A stretch of DNA of 10,086 bases from Candidatus Bathyarchaeota archaeon. GTDB lineage: Archaea; Thermoproteota; Bathyarchaeia; RBG-16-48-13; GCA-020355125. Positions 1 through 7,521 of this stretch are shown one piece after another (within the stretch, counting starts at the first letter, position 1; each line of letters opens with the position of its first letter). The stretch spans positions 1 to 10,086 of the forward strand of contig JAUWJG010000023.1 of assembly GCA_030607815.1 (NCBI GenBank), written 5' to 3'. The position numbers were made by a program, and so were the translations under genes. Below the pieces are notes generated by a model. The model ran no database searches, was not told the DNA's origin, and saw only the letters and a program-made list of their open reading frames with translations.

Positions 1-29
1 CATTCATTCAGTTCCATAACTTGATTCAT
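1..29 (-). CDS. Start of a leftward gene, cut by the window edge (unknown product)
   Basis: An ATG at 29 reading leftward opens a frame that stays open to the edge; only about nine residues are visible (MNQVMELNE). The start is supported by a GAGGT ribosome site (37-41 on the plus strand, read in reverse) seven bases before the ATG, and by a TATA-like box at 69-81 at the right distance for a short leader. The gene lies downstream of the HdrA gene in the same direction but seems to have its own promoter. Too little protein is visible to name a family. Confidence 0.6.
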
Positions 30-68
30 ATTGATTACCTCAATTATATTCCGAAGAATATCGAATTA

Positions 69-81
69 CATATATACTTTT
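69..81 (-). promoter_or_regulatory. Archaeal TATA/BRE-like promoter for the gene starting at 29
   Basis: Read leftward, an AAAAG purine run followed by TATATATG resembles a BRE plus TATA box. About 25 bases downstream predicts transcription starting near 48-50, giving a leader of about 20 bases that contains the GAGGT ribosome site. The TATA assignment rests on composition and spacing only. Confidence 0.5.
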
Positions 82-173
82 AGTAGAAGAAATGAAATTG
101 TACAAAGTAAACTAGTAAGAGATGTACAGTCATTCTATTATTTTGTTCGATCTTAATTCTAAACTCCTTTGTT

Positions 174-2627
174 TCATGTTTTTGGGGTTAATTTTGCTAT
201 TGTATTCCCAATTTCATCTTTATCAATTCGATCCAATATCTGTTTCATTTCCTTGATTTTAGACGCAAACTTTTCACCTTCAGCCGCACTTATCCAAGCA
301 AGTTGTAGACGATTCTTGTCTAATCCTAACCTTTCCATCTTCCTCCAATATCTTTCAACCCTCTTTTTTGTCTGATAATTTGCATTGATATAATGGCAAT
401 CGTTTAAATGACACCCTGCCACTAGCACCGCTGCAGCCCCATTCATAAAAGCCTGTTCTATGAATTTACGGGATACTCTACCTGAGCACATTGTCCGAAT
501 AATACGTACATTGGTAGGATATTGCATTCTACTTACTCCCGCAAAATCTGCACCTGCATATGAACACCAGTTACAACAAAAGGCAATGATTTTCTTGTCC
601 GCATCTCGCTCTGTTACAGCGTTGATTTGTGCATAAATTTGTGAATCTGTGAAATGACGCATTGTAATTGCATCCAGTGGACATTCAGCACCACAAGTAC
701 CACACCCGGCACATGCTGCCTCGATAGTTTCTGCAGTGTTCATATCCTTATTAATGACGATTGCGTTGTAGGGACAGACCTTTACACATAATCCACAGAT
801 GTTACATTTTTCGGGATTTACACTTGAGGTAATGGCTTCAACTGTAACCTTTCCCTTAGCCATCAGAATACCCGCACGAGCCGCTGCAGCGCTTGCTTGA
901 GTCACACTATCCTTTATGTCTTTTGGAGATTCACAGCAACCAGCAAGGAAAACACCTCTAGTTGGTGCGTCTACAGGTTTCAATTTAGGATGGGATTCCA
1001 TAAAAAATCCATCTGCAGTTCTAGATAGGGTGAGAAGACGCTGGACTTTGTCGCTGTCTTTTCTGGGTTCAATGCCGATGGATAGAACCACCATTCCAAC
1101 ATCTACTTCGTACAATTCTTGACGCAGTGTATTTTCTCCGATTAAGCGTAGACTTTTTGTGTCTGGATTCTCAATAATTTCTGAAGGTAACCCACGAATA
1201 AATTTCACTCCTTCTTTTTTTGCTCTTAGATATAAATCCTCGAAACCTTTTCCGAAGGCTCTTATATCTATATAGAACACATAGATTTGAGTATCAGGCC
1301 AATGTTCTTTAATGAGTAGAGTATCCTTTATTGTGTTCATGCAACATACATTGCTACAATATGAGTGCCCCTTCTCCTCAGAACGAGAACCTACACATTG
1401 AATAAAAGCGACAGTGGATGGACTTTTTAAATTACTTGGACGGATCAGACTCCCTCCAGTTGGGCCCCCTGCGTTTATCAAACGTTCAAACTCTAATGAA
1501 GTAATTACATCTTGAAACTTACCATATTTGTATCTTTTAATCGATGTAGGATCACATACACTTGCACCGGTCGCAGTAATAATTGTGCCAATATCCAATT
1601 CCACAGTTTCAGGTTTCATCTCAAAATCTATTGCACGTTTATCACATGCTTCATAACATTTAGAACAGGCAAGTATTTCAGACGTGAGGCAAAGATCTCG
1701 ATCTATCATAAAAATAGAGGGCACAGCTTGAGGAAACGGTTTATAAATTGCATGTCTCATTGAGAGTCCTACATCGAACTCATCTGGAACCATCACTGGA
1801 CAAACTTTTGTACAATCATCACAGCTTGTACATTCTTTAGTTACATATCTGGGTTTCTTTAAGACTTTAACTTTGAAATTTCCAATGTATCCTTTGACTT
1901 CAGTAACCTCACTGTTTACTAGTAAGTCAATGTTTGGATGTCTCCTAATTTCGGACATTTTAGGAGCTAGGATACATATTGAACAGTCCATTGTTGGGAA
2001 GGTCTTGTCAATTTGAGCCATCGTTCCTCCAATGCTTGGTTCCTTCTCGACAAGGTATACTTGATAACCGGTATCGGCTAAATCTAGTGCTGCTTGGATA
2101 CCTGCAATACCACCTCCAAGCACTAAAGCTTTCTTAAAAACTGGGACTTCGATTTCTTCTTGGGGCTCGAGTAATGCTGCTTTTGCTACACTCATTTTCA
2201 CTAGGTCTTTAGCTTTTTCTGTTGCTTCTTCTTTTTCATGTAAATGAACCCAACTGCAATGTTCTCTAATGTTAGCCATCTCAAAAAGGTACTTATTCAA
2301 ACCAGCTTCTTCACAGATTTTCCTAAATGTTGGTTCATGAAGGCGCGGTGAACAAGAAGCCACCACAACTCGATTCAGTTTTTGTTCTATGATGTCTGTC
2401 TTGATCATTTCTAGACCTGGATCAGAACAGACATATCTATAATCCTTCGAAAGCGCGACATGGGGTAGAGAAGTTGCAAACTCCGCCACCTCTTTGCATT
2501 TAACAGAACCAGCTATGTTTAACCCACAGTGACACACATAAACGCCAATTCTAAGGTTATTACTTTGTACCGTGGATTGTTGTATCTCCTCTTTGCTATC
2601 AATACTTGTATATGTCACACTATTCAC
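174..2627 (-). CDS. hdrA: HdrA-like flavoprotein with fused C-terminal MvhD domain
   Basis: 817-residue iron-sulfur flavoprotein, predicted cytoplasmic. Domains in order: an N-terminal HdrA domain with cysteines C32/C34, C67 and C92 (SCSPRLHEP); a thioredoxin-reductase-like FAD fold with GGGIAG at 171-176 and the HdrA signature CSICILAPKM at 215-224; an inserted ferredoxin region with C266/C269/C272/C276 and an irregular second set C313/C321/C324/C328; the return of the FAD fold, with IQCVGSR, CSNVCCM (424-430) and LAGCCESPKD; a C-terminal two-cluster ferredoxin (C608/611/614/618 and C639/642/645/649); then an MvhD domain from about 680 with C684/C685/C688, C714, C739 and C744. In Hdr complexes HdrA carries the bifurcating FAD, and MvhD (a [2Fe-2S] protein) links HdrA to an electron donor. 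HdrA-MvhD fusions are known in archaea and in QmoB-type proteins. The start is GTG; no ATG lies near, there is no clear ribosome site, and the leader may be very short. It is divergent from an HdrC-GltD fusion, suggesting a shared complex (inference). Confidence 0.93.
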   Translation of the reverse strand: MNSVTYTSIDSKEEIQQSTVQSNNLRIGVYVCHCGLNIAGSVKCKEVAEFATSLPHVALSKDYRYVCSDPGLEMIKTDIIEQKLNRVVVASCSPRLHEPTFRKICEEAGLNKYLFEMANIREHCSWVHLHEKEEATEKAKDLVKMSVAKAALLEPQEEIEVPVFKKALVLGGGIAGIQAALDLADTGYQVYLVEKEPSIGGTMAQIDKTFPTMDCSICILAPKMSEIRRHPNIDLLVNSEVTEVKGYIGNFKVKVLKKPRYVTKECTSCDDCTKVCPVMVPDEFDVGLSMRHAIYKPFPQAVPSIFMIDRDLCLTSEILACSKCYEACDKRAIDFEMKPETVELDIGTIITATGASVCDPTSIKRYKYGKFQDVITSLEFERLINAGGPTGGSLIRPSNLKSPSTVAFIQCVGSRSEEKGHSYCSNVCCMNTIKDTLLIKEHWPDTQIYVFYIDIRAFGKGFEDLYLRAKKEGVKFIRGLPSEIIENPDTKSLRLIGENTLRQELYEVDVGMVVLSIGIEPRKDSDKVQRLLTLSRTADGFFMESHPKLKPVDAPTRGVFLAGCCESPKDIKDSVTQASAAAARAGILMAKGKVTVEAITSSVNPEKCNICGLCVKVCPYNAIVINKDMNTAETIEAACAGCGTCGAECPLDAITMRHFTDSQIYAQINAVTERDADKKIIAFCCNWCSYAGADFAGVSRMQYPTNVRIIRTMCSGRVSRKFIEQAFMNGAAAVLVAGCHLNDCHYINANYQTKKRVERYWRKMERLGLDKNRLQLAWISAAEGEKFASKIKEMKQILDRIDKDEIGNTIAKLTPKT

Positions 2628-2665
2628 ATCGTAATATTCACTGTTTCTAAAGTAAAATAGATAAC

Positions 2666-2678
2666 AAATATATATATG
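2666..2678. promoter_or_regulatory. Shared TATA-like tract between the divergent HdrA and HdrC-GltD genes
   Basis: AAATATATATATG is nearly symmetric. Rightward it predicts transcription from about 2700, leaving a leader of about 50 bases before the ATG at 2750. Leftward it predicts a start near 2640-2645, about 15 bases before the GTG at 2627. One tract may serve both genes, or a second box may be hidden in the AT-rich surroundings. Only position and composition support this. Confidence 0.45.
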
Positions 2679-2736
2679 AGTTTAAAAAAATATTGGGTCA
2701 CATTGTGATTATATCGCATGAATGTTTAGTCTCTGT

Positions 2737-2740
2737 GGAG
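2737..2740 (+). promoter_or_regulatory. Ribosome site (GGAG) deciding the start at 2750
   Basis: GGAG ends nine bases before the ATG at 2750. The in-frame TTG at 2693 has no ribosome site and sits upstream of the transcription start predicted from the TATA tract, so the shorter protein is preferred. Confidence 0.55.
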
Positions 2741-2749
2741 ATTTATGAA

Positions 2750-4198
2750 ATGCCAATCATAAAGATGGAAGCGAAAAAGACTTCTATTGAACTTCTTGAA
2801 GAACTATTAGATGTTGAGAAATTGGAACACTGCAACGAATGCGGCATTTGTACTTCTACTTGCCCAATTGTGAAAGTGATTCCAGACTATTACAATCCAA
2901 GAATTCTTCTTCAAGATATCTTTCATAATGTGAACGAGGTCATAAAAGAAGTTGAGCCCTGGTTATGTGCTTGGTGTAATAGATGTGTTGAACAATGCCC
3001 TCAAAAGGTAGATTTACCGAAAATATTTTTTGTCGCCAGGAATCTCGCAGCTGAACATGGATATTTATCTAAGTTTAGGGAAGCTTTGAAGATTATTGGG
3101 AAAGAGATTCCTTTTGCAGGAATTTGTGGATTAGTCTGCTTTGAAAAAGTTAATAAACGATCATCTTTCACCATTTTCAACAATTTTGTTACCCAAGAAC
3201 TGAAAAAAAAGATGAAGAAAGTAAAACCAATATTGTCAAGACATTTTGAGAAAGTAGCTATAATTGGTTCAGGACCCGCTGGAATGACAGCAGCCTATGA
3301 ATTAATAAAAATGGGATATCAAGTAACGATTTTTGAATCTCAACCTAAACCTGGTGGTATGTTTAGAGAAGGTATTCCTGAATATCGTTTACCTAGAGAC
3401 ATGGTTACCACGGAGATTGAATATATTATAAAATTAGGCGTGGAGATTAAAACGAGCACTGTTCTAGGTAAAGATGTAACACTCAATGAACTCCAATCAG
3501 ATTACAATGCAATATTCATTGCTACTGGAGCTCAAAGAAGTCAAAAACTTAACATTGAAGGGGAATGGTTGAAAGGAGTCACATATGCAATCGACCTTTT
3601 GAGAAAGATGAATACTGGAAAAAAGGTGAATATAGGTAAGAGAATCGCCATTATTGGTGGAGGTAATGTAGCAATTGATGCTGCTCGAACTCTTATCCGT
3701 CTTAAACCTGACGCTGTCAACGTTTTATATAGGCGATCAAGAGAAGAGATGCCTGCAAATCCTTGGGAAGTTCAACAAGCGGAAAAAGAAGGGATTATGT
3801 TTCATTTCTTAGTAGCCCCGAAAAAGATCGTAGGCGATTTTACAGGTCTTAAGGCTGTAGAATGTATACGTATGAAATTAGGTGAACTTGACGAGGAAGG
3901 TAGAAAGCAACCAATACCCATTGAAGGATCCGAGTTCCTAATGGAATTAGACACTGTAATATTAGCTATTGGTGAATTTCCAGATCTTTACTTCTTGCAT
4001 GATGGAATCGATATTACCTCAAGAAATACACTAAAAGTGAACCAGATTACTCTTGAAACCAGTTCAGAAGGTATCTTCGCAGGTGGAGATGTTGTATCAG
4101 GACCAGCTACAGTTATCGAAGCAATAGTTGCTGGAAAGAAGGGTGCTTTTTCCATCCATAACTATCTCGAAAGTAAAAGATTACCAAAGAAGGACTAG
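2750..4198 (+). CDS. HdrC-like ferredoxin domain fused to GltD-type NAD(P)H oxidoreductase
   Basis: 482 residues from the chosen ATG. Residues 28-83 form an HdrC-like module with two CxxCxxCxxxCP sets (C28/31/34/38 and C73/76/79/83) and the NPRxLLQ and LCAWCNRC context of HdrC proteins. Residues 122-131 (IPFAGICGLVCF, C126 and C130) resemble the CGxVC stretch that precedes the FAD fold in GltD and NfnB. The GltD-type core follows: FAD-binding GSGPAG at 173-178, acidic residue E196, ATGA at 258-261, second nucleotide fold GGGNVA at 303-308, YRRSREEMPA at 327-336 (the arginine-rich NADPH signature), and the FAD-closing GGDVVSGPATVIEAI from 445. It likely passes electrons between NAD(P)H and iron-sulfur partners; HdrA as partner is inferred from the divergent neighbour. 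The frame is open back to a TTG at 2693, but that lies at or before the predicted transcription start. The ATG at 2750 has GGAG (2737-2740) nine bases upstream. True glutamate synthase is unlikely: no large subunit is seen and the N-terminus is HdrC-like. Confidence 0.88.
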   Translation: MPIIKMEAKKTSIELLEELLDVEKLEHCNECGICTSTCPIVKVIPDYYNPRILLQDIFHNVNEVIKEVEPWLCAWCNRCVEQCPQKVDLPKIFFVARNLAAEHGYLSKFREALKIIGKEIPFAGICGLVCFEKVNKRSSFTIFNNFVTQELKKKMKKVKPILSRHFEKVAIIGSGPAGMTAAYELIKMGYQVTIFESQPKPGGMFREGIPEYRLPRDMVTTEIEYIIKLGVEIKTSTVLGKDVTLNELQSDYNAIFIATGAQRSQKLNIEGEWLKGVTYAIDLLRKMNTGKKVNIGKRIAIIGGGNVAIDAARTLIRLKPDAVNVLYRRSREEMPANPWEVQQAEKEGIMFHFLVAPKKIVGDFTGLKAVECIRMKLGELDEEGRKQPIPIEGSEFLMELDTVILAIGEFPDLYFLHDGIDITSRNTLKVNQITLETSSEGIFAGGDVVSGPATVIEAIVAGKKGAFSIHNYLESKRLPKKD

Positions 4199-4494
4199 TA
4201 AAAACAAGGATTAAAGCACATTTCACCAAACCTTTCCCTAATACTCTGATCATATGTTAAGATTTAAGGAGGATTAATCTTTCATTATTTATTAAGAAAC
4301 CAAAAAAAACAATTCATCTACTAGAACAAATCTAATCCATTAAAAATAGCAATTATTGATGTAACATACTATACGTATACACTCTATATATTTCAAAAAG
4401 ATTAATCAACTAGATGTTCCGAAAGCCTGCATGCTTATTTGAAAGCACCAATCTTAACGACATATCAGTATGTAATTCGCTCTTGTTTAATATT
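4199..4494. other. Convergent noncoding gap; possible leftward terminator
   Basis: The two flanking genes end here facing each other. I found no open frame of useful length on either strand, and no tRNA-like cloverleaf or repeat. A GGAGG at 4269-4273 has no start codon after it. An A8 run at 4302-4309 becomes U8 in a leftward transcript, a plausible archaeal terminator for the polyferredoxin gene about 190 bases past its stop. The rightward strand has only weak pyrimidine runs (4279-4290). Confidence 0.4.
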
Positions 4495-5445
4495 CTAATT
4501 ACTCTTTCGACTCCTACTTTCAATTAGGTTTGGCACCTTTTTCCATGATTTGGCAGCTAATTCTTTTGATGCTGCTTTATAAGACACAAAATTTTCAAGA
4601 AGTGTAATCCATGTTGCAGATATTATAGGCTCATGCAATATTCGATGAATAGTGACATTAATAGCATTTATCGGACATACATTTTGGCAAGCTTTGCAGA
4701 AAACGCAAATATTCTGATTTAGTGTAATTTTTCCATCTTTAGTGCTACTTATTGCTCTACTGGGACATATGTCCATGCATACTAGGCAGTTTAGAGGACA
4801 TTTATTTGTATCAACCGTTGCTGATCCCTCAAAAATTTTGTTAACACTAATCGCTCCATGGGGACAAGCAAATTCACAACCTTTACAATAAATACAGAGG
4901 GCTGTATTTAATTTAACATCCGCAATTTTTTTCCAATGTAAAATGTTGGATTTTGTTGAAGAGAGCACTTGAATGTCTTCTTTTTGAACTGTCACATCTA
5001 TCGCATTCCTTGGACAGCTCTCCATACAATTTAGTTCGCAATTTGTTTTACAGATCTCTTGATCGATACTAATGTTCTTGATTAACCGTGGAATCGATTC
5101 ATTTTGTATGCACATAGCGATTTTTTCATTTTTTTGTTTGTTTACATTTTTTCTTTTTTCGTATACCCAAGCTTCTAAAGCATTCAAAGGACAGAAAACT
5201 GTGCAAATACCACACATTATACATGAATCCGTATCTATCTTTAGAGAAGGAAAACGAAGCAGTCTACCGTTTTCTATTGAAGTCGGTCCAATAGTTATCG
5301 ATTTTTTGGGACAAACCTCAGCACATGTACCACATCCATTACATAAATCACGATTAAGGATGATAAGGTCTCGTCTACCTAAAGTCTTCCTTTCGAGACA
5401 TAATTCCTTTTTTCTTTCCTTTTTTAATATTTTCCCAGTCATCAT
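4495..5445 (-). CDS. Polyferredoxin with six [4Fe-4S] motifs
   Basis: 316-residue soluble electron carrier, with no signal peptide or membrane segment seen. Six cysteine sets: C35/38/41/45, C75/78/81/85, C132/136/140/144 (CxxxCxxxCxxxCP), C184/187/190/194, C216/220/223/227 (CxxxCxxCxxxCP), and C247/250/253/257. Most are followed by CPxxAI, the usual ferredoxin turn. Alternating canonical and stretched sets recall archaeal polyferredoxins of the FwdF type (formylmethanofuran dehydrogenase), but FwdF has eight clusters and no Fwd gene is visible, so the symbol is withheld. A basic start (residues 1-25, many K and R) and a cysteine-free tail after 258 are extra. The ATG at 5445 is followed by a second ATG; no strong ribosome site is seen. 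It is divergent from the aldehyde oxidoreductase gene, which suggests it may carry that enzyme's electrons (inference). Confidence 0.88.
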   Translation of the reverse strand: MMTGKILKKERKKELCLERKTLGRRDLIILNRDLCNGCGTCAEVCPKKSITIGPTSIENGRLLRFPSLKIDTDSCIMCGICTVFCPLNALEAWVYEKRKNVNKQKNEKIAMCIQNESIPRLIKNISIDQEICKTNCELNCMESCPRNAIDVTVQKEDIQVLSSTKSNILHWKKIADVKLNTALCIYCKGCEFACPHGAISVNKIFEGSATVDTNKCPLNCLVCMDICPSRAISSTKDGKITLNQNICVFCKACQNVCPINAINVTIHRILHEPIISATWITLLENFVSYKAASKELAAKSWKKVPNLIESRSRKSN

Positions 5446-5501
5446 AGTTTATTCATCTTTTCATGATCTAAAAATACCTTGATGATTTTTCTATCAACTA
5501 T

Positions 5502-5513
5502 TTTAAATATAAA
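5502..5513 (-). promoter_or_regulatory. TATA-like box for the polyferredoxin gene
   Basis: Read leftward the sequence is TTTATATTTAAA, preceded by a short purine run. Transcription would begin near 5482, leaving a leader of about 37 bases. The surroundings are AT-rich, so chance matches are possible. Confidence 0.4.
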
Positions 5514-5579
5514 AAGCTTTTTCCACCTTTTTTCTTTAATAATATTGAAAGTTTTTGTATACACATCAAGTTGTACGTG

Positions 5580-5608
5580 TTAAATATTAATAACATATTT
5601 AATATTAA
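5580..5608 (+). promoter_or_regulatory. AT-rich inverted repeat and likely promoter of the aldehyde oxidoreductase operon
   Basis: TTAAATAT (5580-5587) and ATATTTAA (5595-5602) are exact inverted copies separated by seven bases, and a further AATATTAA follows to 5608. A TATA box inside 5595-5607 would give a transcript start near 5630, about 30 bases before the ATG at 5659. The inverted arms could also be a regulator site, but such palindromes are easy to get by chance in AT-rich DNA. Confidence 0.35.
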
Positions 5609-5658
5609 GCATGGAACGGCTTATTATTAGAAATTAGATTAGTCGGAATGGACTAAAA

Positions 5659-7521
5659 ATGTCAGGTTACACTTATAAAATTTTGATTGTGGATTTGACT
5701 GCTGAAAAAACAAATGTCAAAGAGCTTCCTAAGTCATTTTGTAAAAAATTTTTAGGAGGAAATGGTTTTGGCATAAAATTACTTTACGATCACGTCAAAC
5801 CGGGAATCGATCCTCTGAGCCCCGATAATGTAGTTGTCTTTGCTGTAGGACCATTTCTTGGAACTTCAATTCCGACAAGTGGAAAATATATAGTCTATTC
5901 AAAATCACCTTTAACTGGTTTTCAAGGCGAATCTGTATCCTCAAGCTTCTGGGGACATTCCCTAAAAATGGCTGGATATGATTGCCTTATTATCAAGGGG
6001 AGGGCAAAGAGACAAACCTACCTTTTCATTGATGATAATATCATTGAATTTCGGAGTGCAAGAGAGCTGTGGGGGAAGAACTGCATAGAGACAGAAAGAC
6101 TCATCCGCGAAAAGATAGGGGATGATAACGTCCACGTTGTTACGATTGGACCGGCTGGTGAAAATCTCGTTCGATTTGCATGTATTTATAATGATGGTCG
6201 ATTTGCAGGAAGAACTGGGATAGGTGCAGTCTTGGGATCGAAGCAGATAAAAGCAGTAGCTGTTCGCGGATCAAACACTATAACAGTGGATAAACCTGAC
6301 GAATTGTTAGATTTATGTGCTGATTTAATTGAAAGATGTCGTAATAATCCAACTATACAAACATACAGAACTGTTGGAACCTCTGGTAAATTTAACCAAT
6401 TCTATAAAGCTGGTATAGTGCCTATAAATAATTTTCAGAGAAGTACTTTTGAAGAAACAGAACTCGTAAGTGAAGATATTAGGAATATTTCCGCTGAATA
6501 TATGATGGAACATTATTTGAACAAACCCATGGGTTGCCTAGGATGTGCTATTGCTTGTGGTCACATTCACTTCATCCGAGAAGGGATTTATAAGAATACT
6601 GTTGTTGGAGTTAAATATGAAACTATTTATGCACTTGGGTCAAATTGTGGGGTTAAATATTTCCCTGCGATTGCCAAAGCCAATGAACTTTGTGATAAAT
6701 TAGGTTTAGACACAATAAGTACAGGAGTTACAATTGCTTGGGCGATGGAATGCTTTGAAAATGGCCTTTTCTCTTCACGAGATACAGGTGGTATAGACTT
6801 ATCCTTTGGAGACTTCGAAAATTTAATCAATTTTATTCCAAAAATTGCATATCGTGAAGGATTGGGTAATCTTTTAGCGGAGGGTGTTAAACGCGCTTCA
6901 GAAAAGACTGGTAAAGGTTCTAAACATTTCGCTATTCACAGTAAAGGACTTGAATTTCCAGGTTATGATGTCAGAGGATTGAAAGCAACAGGATTGGCTT
7001 TTGCTGTTTCAACGAGAGGGGCCTGTCACTTAAGAGCTCGGGTTTATAGTTCAGAAATTGGCGGAAAGATCAATAGATTCAAAGTAGAGAAGGGTCATGG
7101 AAAATATGTGGCTCAAAGAGAGAACCTACTAACATTATTTGATTCTTTGATGTTATGTAAATTTTCAGAAGAGATTTGGAATGAACCATATAAAGAATTT
7201 GCTAACCTTTACACCTTGGTCACTGGGATGACTATTACCTCACGGGAGATTAGAACTGCTGGAGAGCGGATATATAATCTGGAAAAGTTATTCAATATTC
7301 GTGAAGGATGGACTGTTAAGGATGATTCTCTTCCACCCAGAATTTTGAAGGAACCTGTCCCTGATGGAGTTGCAAAGGGAAGTATTATTACTGCGGATGA
7401 ACTCAAATTTTTACTTGATGACTACTATGCTGTTCGTGGTTGGACTAAGAATGGGATTCCAACGAAAAAGAAACTTATCAAACTTGGAATAGATGATGTT
7501 TCTGAGGAGGTTACTGTTTAA
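5659..7521 (+). CDS. Aldehyde:ferredoxin oxidoreductase family, tungsten/molybdenum pterin enzyme
   Basis: 620 residues, the usual family length. Family reaction: aldehyde plus water to carboxylic acid, electrons to ferredoxin, cytoplasmic. The N-terminus MSGYTYKILIVDLT matches the family opening and fixes the start. RFAGRTGIGAVLGSKQIKAV (181-200) is the family signature before the pterin region. CLGCAIAC gives C293/C296/C300 and C500 (DSLMLCKF) is the fourth ligand of the single [4Fe-4S] cluster. DKLGLDTIS (346-354) and RGACHLRA (453-460) are pterin-contacting regions. E321 and H457 probably match the active-site Glu and His of the Pyrococcus enzyme, by rough alignment. The end (DDYYAVRGW, then GIPTKKKLIKLGI) is also typical. 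Substrate cannot be read from sequence: AOR, FOR, GAPOR, WOR-type and related acyl-CoA enzymes share the fold. There is no clear ribosome site. The stop overlaps the start of the four-cluster ferredoxin gene, so the two are co-translated and likely form a complex. Confidence 0.93.
   Translation: MSGYTYKILIVDLTAEKTNVKELPKSFCKKFLGGNGFGIKLLYDHVKPGIDPLSPDNVVVFAVGPFLGTSIPTSGKYIVYSKSPLTGFQGESVSSSFWGHSLKMAGYDCLIIKGRAKRQTYLFIDDNIIEFRSARELWGKNCIETERLIREKIGDDNVHVVTIGPAGENLVRFACIYNDGRFAGRTGIGAVLGSKQIKAVAVRGSNTITVDKPDELLDLCADLIERCRNNPTIQTYRTVGTSGKFNQFYKAGIVPINNFQRSTFEETELVSEDIRNISAEYMMEHYLNKPMGCLGCAIACGHIHFIREGIYKNTVVGVKYETIYALGSNCGVKYFPAIAKANELCDKLGLDTISTGVTIAWAMECFENGLFSSRDTGGIDLSFGDFENLINFIPKIAYREGLGNLLAEGVKRASEKTGKGSKHFAIHSKGLEFPGYDVRGLKATGLAFAVSTRGACHLRARVYSSEIGGKINRFKVEKGHGKYVAQRENLLTLFDSLMLCKFSEEIWNEPYKEFANLYTLVTGMTITSREIRTAGERIYNLEKLFNIREGWTVKDDSLPPRILKEPVPDGVAKGSIITADELKFLLDDYYAVRGWTKNGIPTKKKLIKLGIDDVSEEVTV
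7504..7511 (+). promoter_or_regulatory. Strong ribosome site inside the end of the aldehyde oxidoreductase gene
   Basis: GAGGAGGT, within the last codons of the upstream gene, lies nine bases before the ATG at 7521. It supports the TAATG overlap as a real translational coupling and fixes the ferredoxin start. Confidence 0.8.

Noticed and set aside
98..128. Two TGTACA palindromes downstream of the HdrA gene as a regulator site
   Set aside because: Six-base palindromes are frequent by chance, and they lie upstream of the promoter at 69-81 with no other support.
2693..2749. TTG start giving 19 extra residues on the HdrC-GltD protein
   Set aside because: It has no ribosome site and lies at or before the transcription start predicted from the TATA tract; the extra residues look unlike HdrC, while ATG at 2750 has GGAG nine bases upstream.
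2750..4198. Glutamate synthase small subunit
   Set aside because: The core is GltD-type, but the N-terminus is HdrC-like, no large subunit is nearby, and an HdrA gene is the neighbour.
4495..5445. Firm naming as FwdF
   Set aside because: It has six clusters instead of eight and no formylmethanofuran dehydrogenase gene is in the window.
5072..5482. Rightward 136-residue open frame opposite the polyferredoxin
   Set aside because: It is a mirror of the polyferredoxin coding strand; the leftward frame has six cysteine cluster motifs.
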